A DNA stretch of 9,357 bases from an uncultured Atopobiaceae bacterium (GCA_944321005.1 CALUJT010000070.1:1-9357), one strand, 5' to 3'. Shown: positions 1 to 5,612, numbered from the stretch's first letter. Notes: generated by a model not told the origin, from the sequence alone. Translations and numbers: made by a program.

Positions 1-1467
1 TACGACGAGCTCCTGAGCCTGCAGCTCGCCCTCATCACCAGAAGGAGCGTCGAGCTCGAGCACGCCGAGCCCGTGGCCCACGTCACGGACGGCCCGCACG
101 TCGAGGCCCTTCTCGCCGCGCTGCCCTTCTCGCTCACGGACGAGCAGCGCGCAGCCGCGGACGACATCCTCAGGGACATGGCCGCGCCCCGCGTCATGAA
201 CCGCCTCCTCCTGGGGGACGTGGGCACCGGCAAGACCGCCGTGGCCGCCGTCGCGCTGGCAGCCGTGGCGGACACGGGGACGCAGGCCGCCGTCATGGCG
301 CCCACCTCGGTCCTCGCGCGGCAGTACGCCGAGAAGCTCGGTCCCGTGCTCGACGCCGCGGGGGTGAGCTGGGCTCTCGTCACCGGATCCACGCCCGCGG
401 AGGAGCGCGCCGCCGCGGAGGAGGGCGCGGCCGCCGGGGAGCTCTGCGTGGTCTTTGGCACCACGGCGCTCCTCTCGGAGGGCCTGGGGTTCCGCGCGCT
501 CTCCCTCGTGGTGATAGACGAGCAGCACCGCTTTGGCGTGGACCAGCGCGCCGCCCTCAGGCGCAAGGGCCCCGGGGCGGACCTCCTGGCCATGACGGCC
601 ACGCCCATCCCGCGCACCCTCGCGCTCTCGCTCTACGGGGACGTGGACCTCTCGCGCATCCGCCGGCGCCCGCGCGCCGGGGCCGGCATCGTCACCAAGG
701 TGGTGCCGCCGGAGAGCCTCGACCTCGCCTGGGGCGCGGTGCGAGACGCCGTGGCGGCGGGGCACCAGGCCTACGTCATCTGCCCCCTGGTGGACGAGAA
801 GGACGACGGCTCGGCGCTCGACGACGTCCCGGAGGCCCTGCGCGCCGCGCCCGCGCGCCCGCGCTCGGCCGTGGCCACCCTCGAGGAGCTGCGCACCCAG
901 GTGCTGCCCGGCATCACCTGCGACATCCTCACGGGCCGCATGGCGCCCGCCGAGAAGGACGCGACGATGGAGCGCTTCCGCGCGGGGGCGACCCAGGTCC
1001 TCGTGGCCACCACCGTGGTGGAGGTGGGCGTGGACGTCCCCAACGCCACGGTCATGGTGGTGCTCGACGCGGACCGCTTCGGCCTCGCCACCCTGCATCA
1101 GCTCCGCGGCCGCGTGGGCCGCGGGGACGTGGCGGGCACGGTGTACCTGAGCTGCGCCGCCGGGCGCGACAGCCGCGCGCGGCAGCGCCTGGCCGCCCTC
1201 GAGGCCACCGCGGACGGCTCCGAGCTCGCAGAGCTCGACCTGCGCCTGCGGCACGAGGGCGAGGTTCTGGGGTATCGTCAGAGCGGCGGCGTCACGCTCA
1301 GGATCTCCGACCTCGAGTCCGACGCCGACCTCGTGGAGGCCGCGCACGAGGACGCGCGCGAGATCGCGGCGGAGGACCCCAACCTCTCCGCGCCCGAGCA
1401 CCGCGCGCTGGCGCTCGAGGCACGGGAGCGCTTTGGCGCGTACTTCGAGGAGCTGGAGGGAGCATGA
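1..1467 (+). CDS. recG: ATP-dependent DNA helicase RecG, 3' part (5' end outside window)
   Basis: RecG reverses stalled replication forks and processes branched recombination intermediates, using ATP to translocate on double-stranded DNA. Frame 1 is open from the first base, so the gene enters from upstream; the GTG at 73 is an internal valine, not the start. The 488 residues present cover the end of the wedge-to-helicase linker and both helicase lobes. The N-terminal wedge domain is missing (the family is usually about 690-750 residues). Visible motifs are Walker A GDVGTGKT (214-237), motif Ia APTSVLARQY, DEQH box (517-528), TATPIPRTL, ATTVVEVGVDVPNA and the motif VI sequence HQLRGRVGRG, followed by the RecG-type tail LGYRQSGG. 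Two family positions differ from the forms I know best: Leu where Gln usually precedes GDVG, and APTS where APTE is usual. The stop overlaps the rsmD start (ATGA). The identity is secure. Confidence 0.96.
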   Translation, partial: YDELLSLQLALITRRSVELEHAEPVAHVTDGPHVEALLAALPFSLTDEQRAAADDILRDMAAPRVMNRLLLGDVGTGKTAVAAVALAAVADTGTQAAVMAPTSVLARQYAEKLGPVLDAAGVSWALVTGSTPAEERAAAEEGAAAGELCVVFGTTALLSEGLGFRALSLVVIDEQHRFGVDQRAALRRKGPGADLLAMTATPIPRTLALSLYGDVDLSRIRRRPRAGAGIVTKVVPPESLDLAWGAVRDAVAAGHQAYVICPLVDEKDDGSALDDVPEALRAAPARPRSAVATLEELRTQVLPGITCDILTGRMAPAEKDATMERFRAGATQVLVATTVVEVGVDVPNATVMVVLDADRFGLATLHQLRGRVGRGDVAGTVYLSCAAGRDSRARQRLAALEATADGSELAELDLRLRHEGEVLGYRQSGGVTLRISDLESDADLVEAAHEDAREIAAEDPNLSAPEHRALALEARERFGAYFEELEGA

Positions 1468-2051
1468 GGATAGTCGGCGGAAGATGGCGCGGGCGCGCGA
1501 TAGAGGCGCCCGCCGGCCGCGGGACCACGCGCCCCACCACGGACAGGGCGCGGGAGTCCATAGCCTCCATGATCCTCTCGGCCGCGGGGCTCGACCTCGC
1601 GGGGCTCTCCGTGCTGGACGCCTTCGCCGGTTCAGGCGCGATGGGCCTCGAGCTCGTCTCGCGCGGGGCGGAGCGAGCCACGCTCGTCGAGAAGGACCGC
1701 AGGGTCGCGGGCATCGTCCGCCGCACGCTGTCCTCGCTCGGGGCCGCGGCCGACGAGGCGCGCGTGGTCTGCGGGGACGTCTTCGCCCTCGCCGCGCGTG
1801 GCCTTCCCGGCGCGCCCTTCGGCGTCGTCTTCCTCGACCCTCCGTACGCGGTGGGGGCGGAGCGCGTGGGCGGGCTCGTGGAGGCTCTGTCGCGGACGGG
1901 GCAGCTCGCGCCCGGGGCCATCGTGGTCTACGAGCACGCGGCGGCCGACCCCGGCCTCGCCTGCGAGGCCCTCGAGCTCAGGAAGTCAAAGACACACGGA
2001 ATCACGACCGTCGACCTTCTCGTCGCGCGGTCCGGAGAGGGGGAGTCATGA
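1464..2051 (+). CDS. rsmD: 16S rRNA (guanine(966)-N(2))-methyltransferase RsmD
   Basis: RsmD methylates G966 of 16S rRNA on the exocyclic N2 in the assembling 30S subunit, using S-adenosylmethionine. The 195-residue protein has the usual family length. It opens with the typical RIVGGRWRGR, followed by RPTTDRARESI. It then shows the Rossmann SAM-binding loop DAFAGSGAMGLE (residues 52-63), an acidic residue ending the second strand (VEKD, about 75-78), GDVF (104-107) and the catalytic DPPY (125-128) typical of N2-guanine methyltransferases. The ATG shares bases with the recG stop (ATGA) and has GGAGGGAG just upstream inside recG, which fixes the start and implies translational coupling. The stop in turn overlaps coaD. 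recG-rsmD-coaD is a common bacterial order, which supports the assignment. Confidence 0.95.
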   Translation: MRIVGGRWRGRAIEAPAGRGTTRPTTDRARESIASMILSAAGLDLAGLSVLDAFAGSGAMGLELVSRGAERATLVEKDRRVAGIVRRTLSSLGAAADEARVVCGDVFALAARGLPGAPFGVVFLDPPYAVGAERVGGLVEALSRTGQLAPGAIVVYEHAAADPGLACEALELRKSKTHGITTVDLLVARSGEGES

Positions 2052-2572
2052 GCGGCTCCAGCGCAGACACCATCACCCACGTGGTGGTCCCGGGCACCTT
2101 CGACCCGGTGACCTTCGGCCACCTCGACGTCATCCGCCGGGCGCGGCGCCTGTTCCCGCGGGTCACCGTGGCCGTGGCGGCGTCGGCCAACAAGCACGGG
2201 CGCGGCACCTCCTTCACGCTCGAGGAGCGCGTGGACATGATCCGCGAGGCCATCGAGCTCGAGGGCCTGCCCGCGGACATCGAGGTGCTGCCCTTCACCG
2301 GGCTTCTCGTCACCTTCTGCCACGAGCTGGGCGCGGGCGGCGTGGTCAAGGGCCTGCGCGCCATGACCGACTTCGAGTACGAGCTCCAGCAGGCCGACCT
2401 CAACAGCCACATGGCACCCGACCTCGAGTCCGTCTTCGTCATGTCGAGCCCAAAGTACGGCTACGTCTCGTCCTCCATCGTGCGCGAGATCTCCGCCATG
2501 GGCTCCGACGTGAGCATCCTCGTCCCCGCCAACGTGAACGCCCGCCTGCGCGCCCACTTCGCCGCCTCCTGA
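2048..2572 (+). CDS. coaD: Phosphopantetheine adenylyltransferase CoaD
   Basis: CoaD transfers AMP from ATP to 4'-phosphopantetheine, giving dephospho-CoA, the penultimate step of coenzyme A synthesis in the cytosol. The 174-residue product carries the nucleotidyltransferase signature PGTFDPVTFGH (15-25; the T-x-G-H box is T22 to H25), the phosphopantetheine/ATP region KGLRAMTDFEYELQ (101-114) and the C-terminal nucleotide-binding segment YVSSSIVREI (139-148), which corresponds to the ISSTxVR/KE motif. The first residue of the usual RGLR is Lys here, a conservative change. It is slightly longer than the roughly 160-residue norm because of a short N-terminal extension. The ATG overlaps the rsmD stop (ATGA) and is preceded by GAGAGGGGGAG, which supports this start over any in-frame extension. 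It is the last gene of the recG-rsmD-coaD operon. Confidence 0.96.
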   Translation: MSGSSADTITHVVVPGTFDPVTFGHLDVIRRARRLFPRVTVAVAASANKHGRGTSFTLEERVDMIREAIELEGLPADIEVLPFTGLLVTFCHELGAGGVVKGLRAMTDFEYELQQADLNSHMAPDLESVFVMSSPKYGYVSSSIVREISAMGSDVSILVPANVNARLRAHFAAS

Positions 2573-2573
2573 C

Positions 2574-2587
2574 AAAGGGGACGGGTC
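2574..2587. repeat. Possible degenerate copy of the GGGACGTGCC/TTTTGTGCA repeat
   Basis: Immediately after the coaD stop, AAAGGGGACGGGTC resembles the reverse complement of the right arm of the repeat at 5613-5680 (which reads AAAAGGGGACGTGCC). Ten consecutive bases, AAAGGGGACG, are identical. No partner arm is visible here, so this would be a decayed half-copy or chance similarity in GC-rich sequence. It lies just upstream of the large palindrome. Confidence 0.3.
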
Positions 2588-2598
2588 TGACAGGTCGC

Positions 2599-2743
2599 TT
2601 GACAGATTGCTCGGGTCAAACTTGACAGATTGCTCACATGACAGATTGCTCAGGTCAAACTGTCAAGCAGATGGCTTGACAGTTTGACCTGAGCAATCTG
2701 TCATGTGAGCAATCTGTCAAGTTTGTCACGAGAGATCTGTCAC
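2599..2743. repeat. Long intergenic palindrome (52-bp perfect arms, 5-nt loop) built of REP-like units
   Basis: Bases 2617-2668 and 2674-2725 are perfect reverse complements over 52 bp, separated by the loop AGATG (2669-2673). Pairing continues imperfectly outwards (2599-2616 with 2726-2743, 13 of 18 positions), giving a palindrome of about 145 bp. The left half is assembled from copies of TGACAGATTGCTC at 2600-2612, 2623-2635 and 2639-2651. The last one continues as AGGTCAAACTGTCA, so each unit can also fold on itself. The arm is 44% GC, well below the flanking coding DNA. The element sits between the coaD stop and the next promoter. As RNA it would form a very stable stem and could act as a terminator or 3' stabiliser, but no T-tract follows. 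Arrangement and composition resemble REP/BIME elements; that class assignment is inference. Confidence 0.9.
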
Positions 2744-2796
2744 GAGCGCGACGTGGTTCAACTCGCGGCGCACGTTTCGTGATATCGCCGCTAATC

Positions 2797-2805
2797 TGCT
2801 ATGAT
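2797..2805 (+). promoter_or_regulatory. Promoter with extended -10 for the SepIVA-like gene
   Basis: TGCTATGAT has the extended -10 TGn followed by TATGAT (2800-2805), five of six matches to TATAAT. No good -35 lies 16-18 nt upstream (TCGTGA region), as is common with extended -10 promoters. The predicted leader is about 55 nt. The site lies just outside the palindrome, which separates it from coaD. It also overlaps the ATG at 2801, so that ATG is not a credible start for the gene downstream. Confidence 0.6.
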
Positions 2806-2866
2806 GCTCGATACAGATGCTTCGAGACGCCGCCGCGCGTCGATGAATCACGCGAAAGGACCACAG

Positions 2867-3364
2867 ATGCAGCCAGGTGAGGAAATCGAGAGCTTGGTGG
2901 ACGAGCTCGAGCAGATCGTGAACGAGGCCAAGTCCCCCCTCATGGACAACGGCCAGAAGAAGATCGTCGACGCCCAGGACGTCTACGAGATTCTGGACGA
3001 GATTCGCCGCGTCTTCCCGCAGGAGTTCTCCGACGCGCGCCGCATCCTCAAGGAGGAGCAGGAGACCCTGTCCCGCGCCCAGCAGCAGGCCGACTCCATC
3101 ATCGCCGATGCCCAGCAGCAGGCCATGATCCTCGCAGGCGACCAGGAGATCGTCCGCCTGGCCCAGCAGCAGGCCGAGGGCATCCGCGACCAGGCCGCCC
3201 AGTACGAGCGCGACACCCGCTACAACGCGGAGGAGTACGCCGACACCGTGCTCGCGCACCTCGAGGAGAACCTCAAGAGCCTCACGAGCTCCGTCACCCG
3301 AGTCCGCCAGACGCTCGACGAGAACTCCGGCCCGCGCAACACCACCAACAACGTGCCCTGGTAG
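2867..3364 (+). CDS. SepIVA/DivIVA-like coiled-coil protein (short form)
   Basis: This is a 165-residue soluble protein without signal peptide or membrane segment. An N-terminal helical region (about 5-60) holds EEIESLVDELEQIVNEAK and DVYEILDEIRRVFPQEF. A Gln/Ala-rich coiled coil (about 60-120) follows, with three AQQQA repeats at 71, 82 and 99, then a conserved-looking end YADTVLAHLEENLKSLTSSV. From memory of mycobacterial SepIVA (Rv2927c, a septation and envelope protein with a DivIVA-like domain), the LDELxxIVEEA start, the helix ending in a PxEhxDA-like turn, and the Y-x-D-x-x-L-x-x-hE-x-x-L end all match. Rv2927c also lies directly upstream of the yceD homologue, as here. It would be a shortened family member (SepIVA is about 245 residues). 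The start at 2867 is chosen for AAAGGA six bases upstream; the ATG at 2801 falls in the promoter. yceD follows after 2 nt. A role in polar or septal growth is inference. Confidence 0.75.
   Translation: MQPGEEIESLVDELEQIVNEAKSPLMDNGQKKIVDAQDVYEILDEIRRVFPQEFSDARRILKEEQETLSRAQQQADSIIADAQQQAMILAGDQEIVRLAQQQAEGIRDQAAQYERDTRYNAEEYADTVLAHLEENLKSLTSSVTRVRQTLDENSGPRNTTNNVPW
3077..3175 (+). repeat. Three exact 15-bp repeats encoding AQQQA inside the SepIVA-like gene
   Basis: GCCCAGCAGCAGGCC occurs at 3077-3091, 3110-3124 and 3161-3175, all in the coding frame. The offsets are 33 and 51 bp, i.e. 11 and 17 codons. The 11-residue step suits a hendecad coiled-coil register. Identity at nucleotide level may reflect internal duplication or simply the uniform GC-rich codon choice for Ala and Gln. 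Confidence 0.8.
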
Positions 3365-3366
3365 CC

Positions 3367-3963
3367 ATGCGGCCCCTCATCATCTCCCTTGACGACCGCC
3401 TCGCCAACGCGGGCGACACCTGGCAGTACGCCGGTCACCTGGACGAGGCGGGCTACGTGCTCGGCGACCACGAGTTCTCGCTCCCCGAGGGCGCGGACTA
3501 CGACCTCGTGCTCACCAACACCGGCGAGGGCGTGCTCGCCACGGGCATGCTCCGCGCGCGCGTGACGGGGACGTGCGACCGCTGCCTCGAGGAGGCGTCC
3601 TTCGACGTGGACGCGGAGGTGGACGGCTACTACCTCTTCGAGGAGCCCGAGCAGCTCGCCGAGGACGAGGACGAGGCGGACTTCGAGCTCGTCTCGCCGG
3701 ACCGCACGATCGACCTCTCCGGCGCGCTGCTCTCCGCGCTCGTGATGGAGACGCCCTTCGTCGTGCTCTGCCGCGAGGACTGCGCCGGCCTCTGCCCGGT
3801 CTGCGGCGCCAACCTCAACGAGGTGGACTGCGGCCACGTGGCCGAGCTCGACGCCGCGCGCGAGCGGGAGCGCCTCTCGGCGTCTCCCTTTGCCGCGCTC
3901 GCCGGCCTCGACCTCACGGGCTCTGACGAGGCCCCTGCGTCCGACGCCGCGCCCGAGGAGTGA
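3367..3963 (+). CDS. yceD: YceD family (DUF177) rRNA-accumulation protein
   Basis: YceD/DUF177 proteins are needed for normal 23S rRNA accumulation in E. coli and chloroplasts, and the gene is usually encoded just upstream of rpmF, as here. The 198-residue protein has the family core: a region of short strands, then G-x-x-C-x-R-C (C70 and C73 in TGTCDRCLEEASF), an acidic linker (about 92-107) and a cysteine-rich C-terminal segment with C135, C139, C143, C146 and C155 in LCREDCAGLCPVCGANLNE. The cysteine pairs suggest a metal-binding knuckle, most likely zinc (inference). The tail after 157 is acidic and Ala-rich. The ATG lies 2 nt after the upstream stop without its own clear ribosome-binding site, so translation is probably coupled to the SepIVA-like gene. 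Confidence 0.9.
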   Translation: MRPLIISLDDRLANAGDTWQYAGHLDEAGYVLGDHEFSLPEGADYDLVLTNTGEGVLATGMLRARVTGTCDRCLEEASFDVDAEVDGYYLFEEPEQLAEDEDEADFELVSPDRTIDLSGALLSALVMETPFVVLCREDCAGLCPVCGANLNEVDCGHVAELDAARERERLSASPFAALAGLDLTGSDEAPASDAAPEE

Positions 3964-4001
3964 AGAATTGCTGATGGGACGTTCCCCGAACGGGGGAGTC
4001 G

Positions 4002-4010
4002 TGCTATAGT
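4002..4010 (+). promoter_or_regulatory. Extended -10 promoter for rpmF
   Basis: TGCTATAGT contains TGn plus TATAGT (4005-4010), five of six matches to TATAAT, with the same TGC-TAT form as the promoter at 2797. The -35 window (about 3982-3987, TTCCCC) is poor and lies in a small hairpin (GTTCCCC 3981-3987 against GGGGAGT 3993-3999). This would let rpmF be transcribed separately from yceD, with a leader of roughly 70 nt. Confidence 0.55.
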
Positions 4011-4035
4011 GTCTCCTCGCATGACTGGAGACAGC

Positions 4036-4062
4036 CTGCCTCCGTGGCGAGCGGAGGGGCAG
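4036..4062 (+). promoter_or_regulatory. Stem-loop in the rpmF leader
   Basis: CTGCCTCCG (4036-4044) pairs with CGGAGG plus CAG (4052-4057 and 4060-4062) with a two-G bulge (4058-4059) and a 7-nt loop. The stem ends 11 bases before the rpmF ribosome-binding site (AGGAG, 4074-4078). A role in leader-level control of L32 is possible, but nothing more than the fold is seen. A 16-codon reading frame (4021-4071) overlaps the stem. Confidence 0.4.
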
Positions 4063-4086
4063 AGTTTGTGAACAGGAGAGTCTGAC

Positions 4087-4266
4087 ATGGCAGTACCCAA
4101 GCAAAAGAAGGGCCGCGGCGCCACCCACACCCGTCGTTCGGCCAACAGCAAGCTCGAGGCCGCGGCTCGCTCCGTGTGCCCGCAGTGCGGCGCCCCCAAG
4201 CTCCCGCACCACGTGTGCCCCAACTGCGGCTACTACAAGGACCGCGAGGTCGTCGTCACCGAGTAG
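4087..4266 (+). CDS. rpmF: 50S ribosomal protein L32 (bL32)
   Basis: bL32 is a small structural protein of the large ribosomal subunit. The 59-residue product begins MAVPKQKKGRGATHTRRS, the typical basic N-terminal extension that penetrates rRNA. It carries a zinc ribbon with C31-x2-C34 and C44-x2-C47 (CPQC and CPNCGYYKDREV), so it is the zinc-binding C+ form rather than a cysteine-free paralogue. AGGAG at 4074-4078, eight bases before the ATG, sets the start. It follows yceD after a 123-nt gap that holds its own promoter-like site and leader, and it is followed by an intrinsic terminator. Length, sequence and context leave little doubt. Confidence 0.97.
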   Translation: MAVPKQKKGRGATHTRRSANSKLEAAARSVCPQCGAPKLPHHVCPNCGYYKDREVVVTE

Positions 4267-4288
4267 CCCCGGCGCTGAACGTCTTGCC

Positions 4289-4316
4289 AGGCCGGCCCCA
4301 GAGGGTCGGCCTTTTT
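4289..4316 (+). terminator. Intrinsic terminator after rpmF
   Basis: AGGCCGGCCC (4289-4298) pairs with GGGTCGGCCT (4303-4312) over 10 bp, including one G-T wobble, around the 4-nt loop CAGA. Five T follow (4312-4316). This is a textbook Rho-independent terminator 22 nt after the rpmF stop, closing the SepIVA-like/yceD/rpmF unit. Confidence 0.92.
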
Positions 4317-4343
4317 CATGCCGCGACCCTCGGTTCTTCTCGC

Positions 4344-4407
4344 CTTGACAGTTTGCTCAGGTCAAACTGTCAGGCACTTGACAGTTTGACCTGAGCAAAC
4401 TGTCAAG
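4344..4407. repeat. Second palindrome of the TGACAG-family, 29-bp perfect arms
   Basis: Bases 4344-4372 and 4379-4407 are perfect reverse complements, with a 6-nt loop (GGCACT). Each arm is itself a hairpin: TGACAGTTTG pairs with CAAACTGTCA around 7-nt loops (4346-4355/4363-4372 and 4379-4388/4396-4405). The segment 4346-4372 matches 2639-2665 in the first palindrome at 26 of 27 bases, so the two elements belong to one repeat family. Two mutually complementary hairpins in opposite orientation form the layout of a BIME-type element. It lies after the rpmF terminator and well before plsX. Confidence 0.9.
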
Positions 4408-4420
4408 CGCCTTGTCTCGC

Positions 4421-4478
4421 AGTGAGTTCCTGGCGCTTTTTGTCCCCTGGGAGGGCCCCAAACTGCCAAAAACTCACT
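4421..4478. repeat. Imperfect inverted repeat, third type, in the rpmF-plsX gap
   Basis: AGTGAGTTCCTGGC (4421-4434) and GCCAAAAACTCACT (4465-4478) are inverted copies with 12 of 14 positions matching, separated by 30 nt. The spacer contains a T5 run (4437-4441) and a GGGAGGGCCCC stretch. It is unrelated in sequence to the palindrome just upstream. It could be a decayed mobile palindrome or a weak terminator; I see no gene in it. Confidence 0.6.
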
Positions 4479-4480
4479 CT

Positions 4481-4528
4481 CGGCCCCGGCTGCCCCTCGG
4501 GGCCGGACGGCCGGACCCGTCCGGGCCG
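4481..4528. other. GC-rich hairpins upstream of plsX
   Basis: CGGCCCCG (4481-4488) pairs with CGGGGCCG (4498-4505) around a 9-nt loop, and CCGGAC/GTCCGG (4511-4524) forms a second, tighter palindrome. With the terminator and two repeats, these fill the 347-nt gene-free gap between rpmF and plsX. Some of this pairing is expected by chance in sequence this GC-rich. Confidence 0.4.
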
Positions 4529-4566
4529 CCAGGACGGCGAGAAGAACGCCCGGCCGCGGCTTGCGT

Positions 4567-4572
4567 CATAAT
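4567..4572 (+). promoter_or_regulatory. Possible -10 element for plsX
   Basis: CATAAT matches TATAAT at five of six positions, 41 nt upstream of the plsX ATG. There is no TGn extension and no convincing -35 at the right distance. Position after a terminator and before the first gene of the next unit is the main support. Confidence 0.4.
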
Positions 4573-4613
4573 GTATGCGCCCACAAGGGCAAGCGAGAGC
4601 CGAAGGGGGAGTC

Positions 4614-5600
4614 ATGACTACCATCTGCGTTGACGTCATGGGCGCGGACAAGGAGCCCGCCGTCCTGCTCGAGGGCGTGGCATCCGCGCTGGAGGCCGAT
4701 CCCGAGCTCAGCGTGCTCGTGGCCGGCGCCGCCGACGTCGTGGACCCGTTCTGCGCGTCGCACGACCGCGCCCGCGCGCTCGTGACGACCGAGGTCATCG
4801 CCATGTCCGAGCACCCCGCGCAGGCCGTGCGCAAGAAGAAGGACGCGAGCATCGTGCGCGCCGCCGCCGCGGTCCACGCCGGCGAGGCGGACGGCCTCTT
4901 CTCCGCCGGCTCCACCGGCGCCGTCCTCACCGCCGCCACCTTTGGCGTGGGGCGCCTCAGGGGCATCAAGCGCCCCGCGCTCTCGCTGCCGTTCCCCGGC
5001 GTCTCCGGCCGGCCCACGGTCTTTCTGGACATGGGGGCCAACGCCGACGTCAAGCCGGACGTGATGGTGCAGTTCGCCCACATGGGCCGCGCCTACTCCC
5101 GCGCCGTCCTGGGCGTGGAGGACCCCCGCGTGGGCCTTCTCTGCAACGGCTCCGAGGACACCAAGGGCTCGGAGATGGCGCTCGCCTACCACGCCGCGCT
5201 CGAGGCCGGCAACTGCGGCTTCGCGGGCAACGCGGAGGGGACGGACCTTCTGGCGGGCACCTTCGACGTCATCGTGGCGGACGGCTTCACCGGCAACGTG
5301 GCCCTCAAGTCCATCGAGGGCACCGGCAAGTTCGTCATCTCGCGCCTCAAGGCCGCGATGGGGGAGTCCGCCAGGAACAAGATAGGCATGGCGCTCCTCG
5401 CGGGCTCGCTCAAGGGCCTCGCCGCGGAGCTCTCCGGAGACCAGTACGGCGGCGCCGTCCTTCTCGGCCTGCGCGCGCCCGTGGTGAAGGGGCACGGGGC
5501 CACGAGCGCCCGGGCGGTCTGCCAGGGCACGCTCGCCGCGGCGGCGGCCGTGCGCGCGGGCCTCACCCAGAAGATCGCCGACGCCTGCGACCTCGCCTGA
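4614..5600 (+). CDS. plsX: Phosphate acyltransferase PlsX
   Basis: PlsX converts acyl-ACP and phosphate into acyl-phosphate, the acyl donor that PlsY uses to start phospholipid synthesis; it is a peripheral enzyme at the membrane. The 328-residue protein is of normal length and shows the family blocks in order: VDVMGADKEP (6-15), SAGSTGAV (97-104), FLDMGANADVKP (138-149), NGSEDTKGS (178-186), VADGFTGNV (221-229), YGGAVLLG (278-285) and VKGHGATS (291-298). The start at 4614 has AAGGGGGAG immediately upstream and begins the conserved N-terminal strand. The in-frame ATG at 4575 overlaps the promoter region and would add non-conserved residues. acpP, which supplies the acyl-ACP carrier, is the next gene. 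The intervening fabD/fabG genes of many bacteria are absent here. Confidence 0.96.
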   Translation: MTTICVDVMGADKEPAVLLEGVASALEADPELSVLVAGAADVVDPFCASHDRARALVTTEVIAMSEHPAQAVRKKKDASIVRAAAAVHAGEADGLFSAGSTGAVLTAATFGVGRLRGIKRPALSLPFPGVSGRPTVFLDMGANADVKPDVMVQFAHMGRAYSRAVLGVEDPRVGLLCNGSEDTKGSEMALAYHAALEAGNCGFAGNAEGTDLLAGTFDVIVADGFTGNVALKSIEGTGKFVISRLKAAMGESARNKIGMALLAGSLKGLAAELSGDQYGGAVLLGLRAPVVKGHGATSARAVCQGTLAAAAAVRAGLTQKIADACDLA

Positions 5601-5612
5601 CGGGGGCGCGGC

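Noticed and set aside
1433..2047. Upstream extension of the coaD frame back into recG/rsmD
   Set aside because: The frame happens to stay open through rsmD but encodes low-complexity Arg-rich sequence. The ATG at 2048, with a strong ribosome-binding site and the family N-terminus, is the real start.
2622..2683. TTGACA hexamers in the palindromes as -35 boxes
   Set aside because: TTGACA is part of the repeat unit itself, present on both strands, and no -10 lies 16-18 nt downstream in either element.
2599..2725. CRISPR array from the repeated TGACAGATTGCTC
   Set aside because: Copies are only 13 nt, spaced 23 and 16 nt apart with no unique spacers, and the whole is one palindrome. No cas gene is present.
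2801..2866. Earlier ATG for the SepIVA-like gene
   Set aside because: It overlaps the -10 hexamer TATGAT, lacks a ribosome-binding site and would add an Arg-rich stretch. ATG 2867 has AAAGGA at proper spacing.
2726..3259. 177-codon minus-strand frame opposite the SepIVA-like gene
   Set aside because: Its Leu/Val/Gly/His-rich product is the mirror of a Gln/Glu/Ala-rich coiled coil. There is no start context and it overlaps a real gene and its promoter.
4176..4394. 72-codon + strand frame overlapping rpmF and its terminator
   Set aside because: It is out of frame with the certain rpmF gene and runs through the terminator and palindrome.
4412..4633. 73-codon + strand frame in the rpmF-plsX gap
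   Set aside because: It runs through inverted repeats and hairpins into plsX in another frame, with no ribosome-binding site or recognisable sequence.
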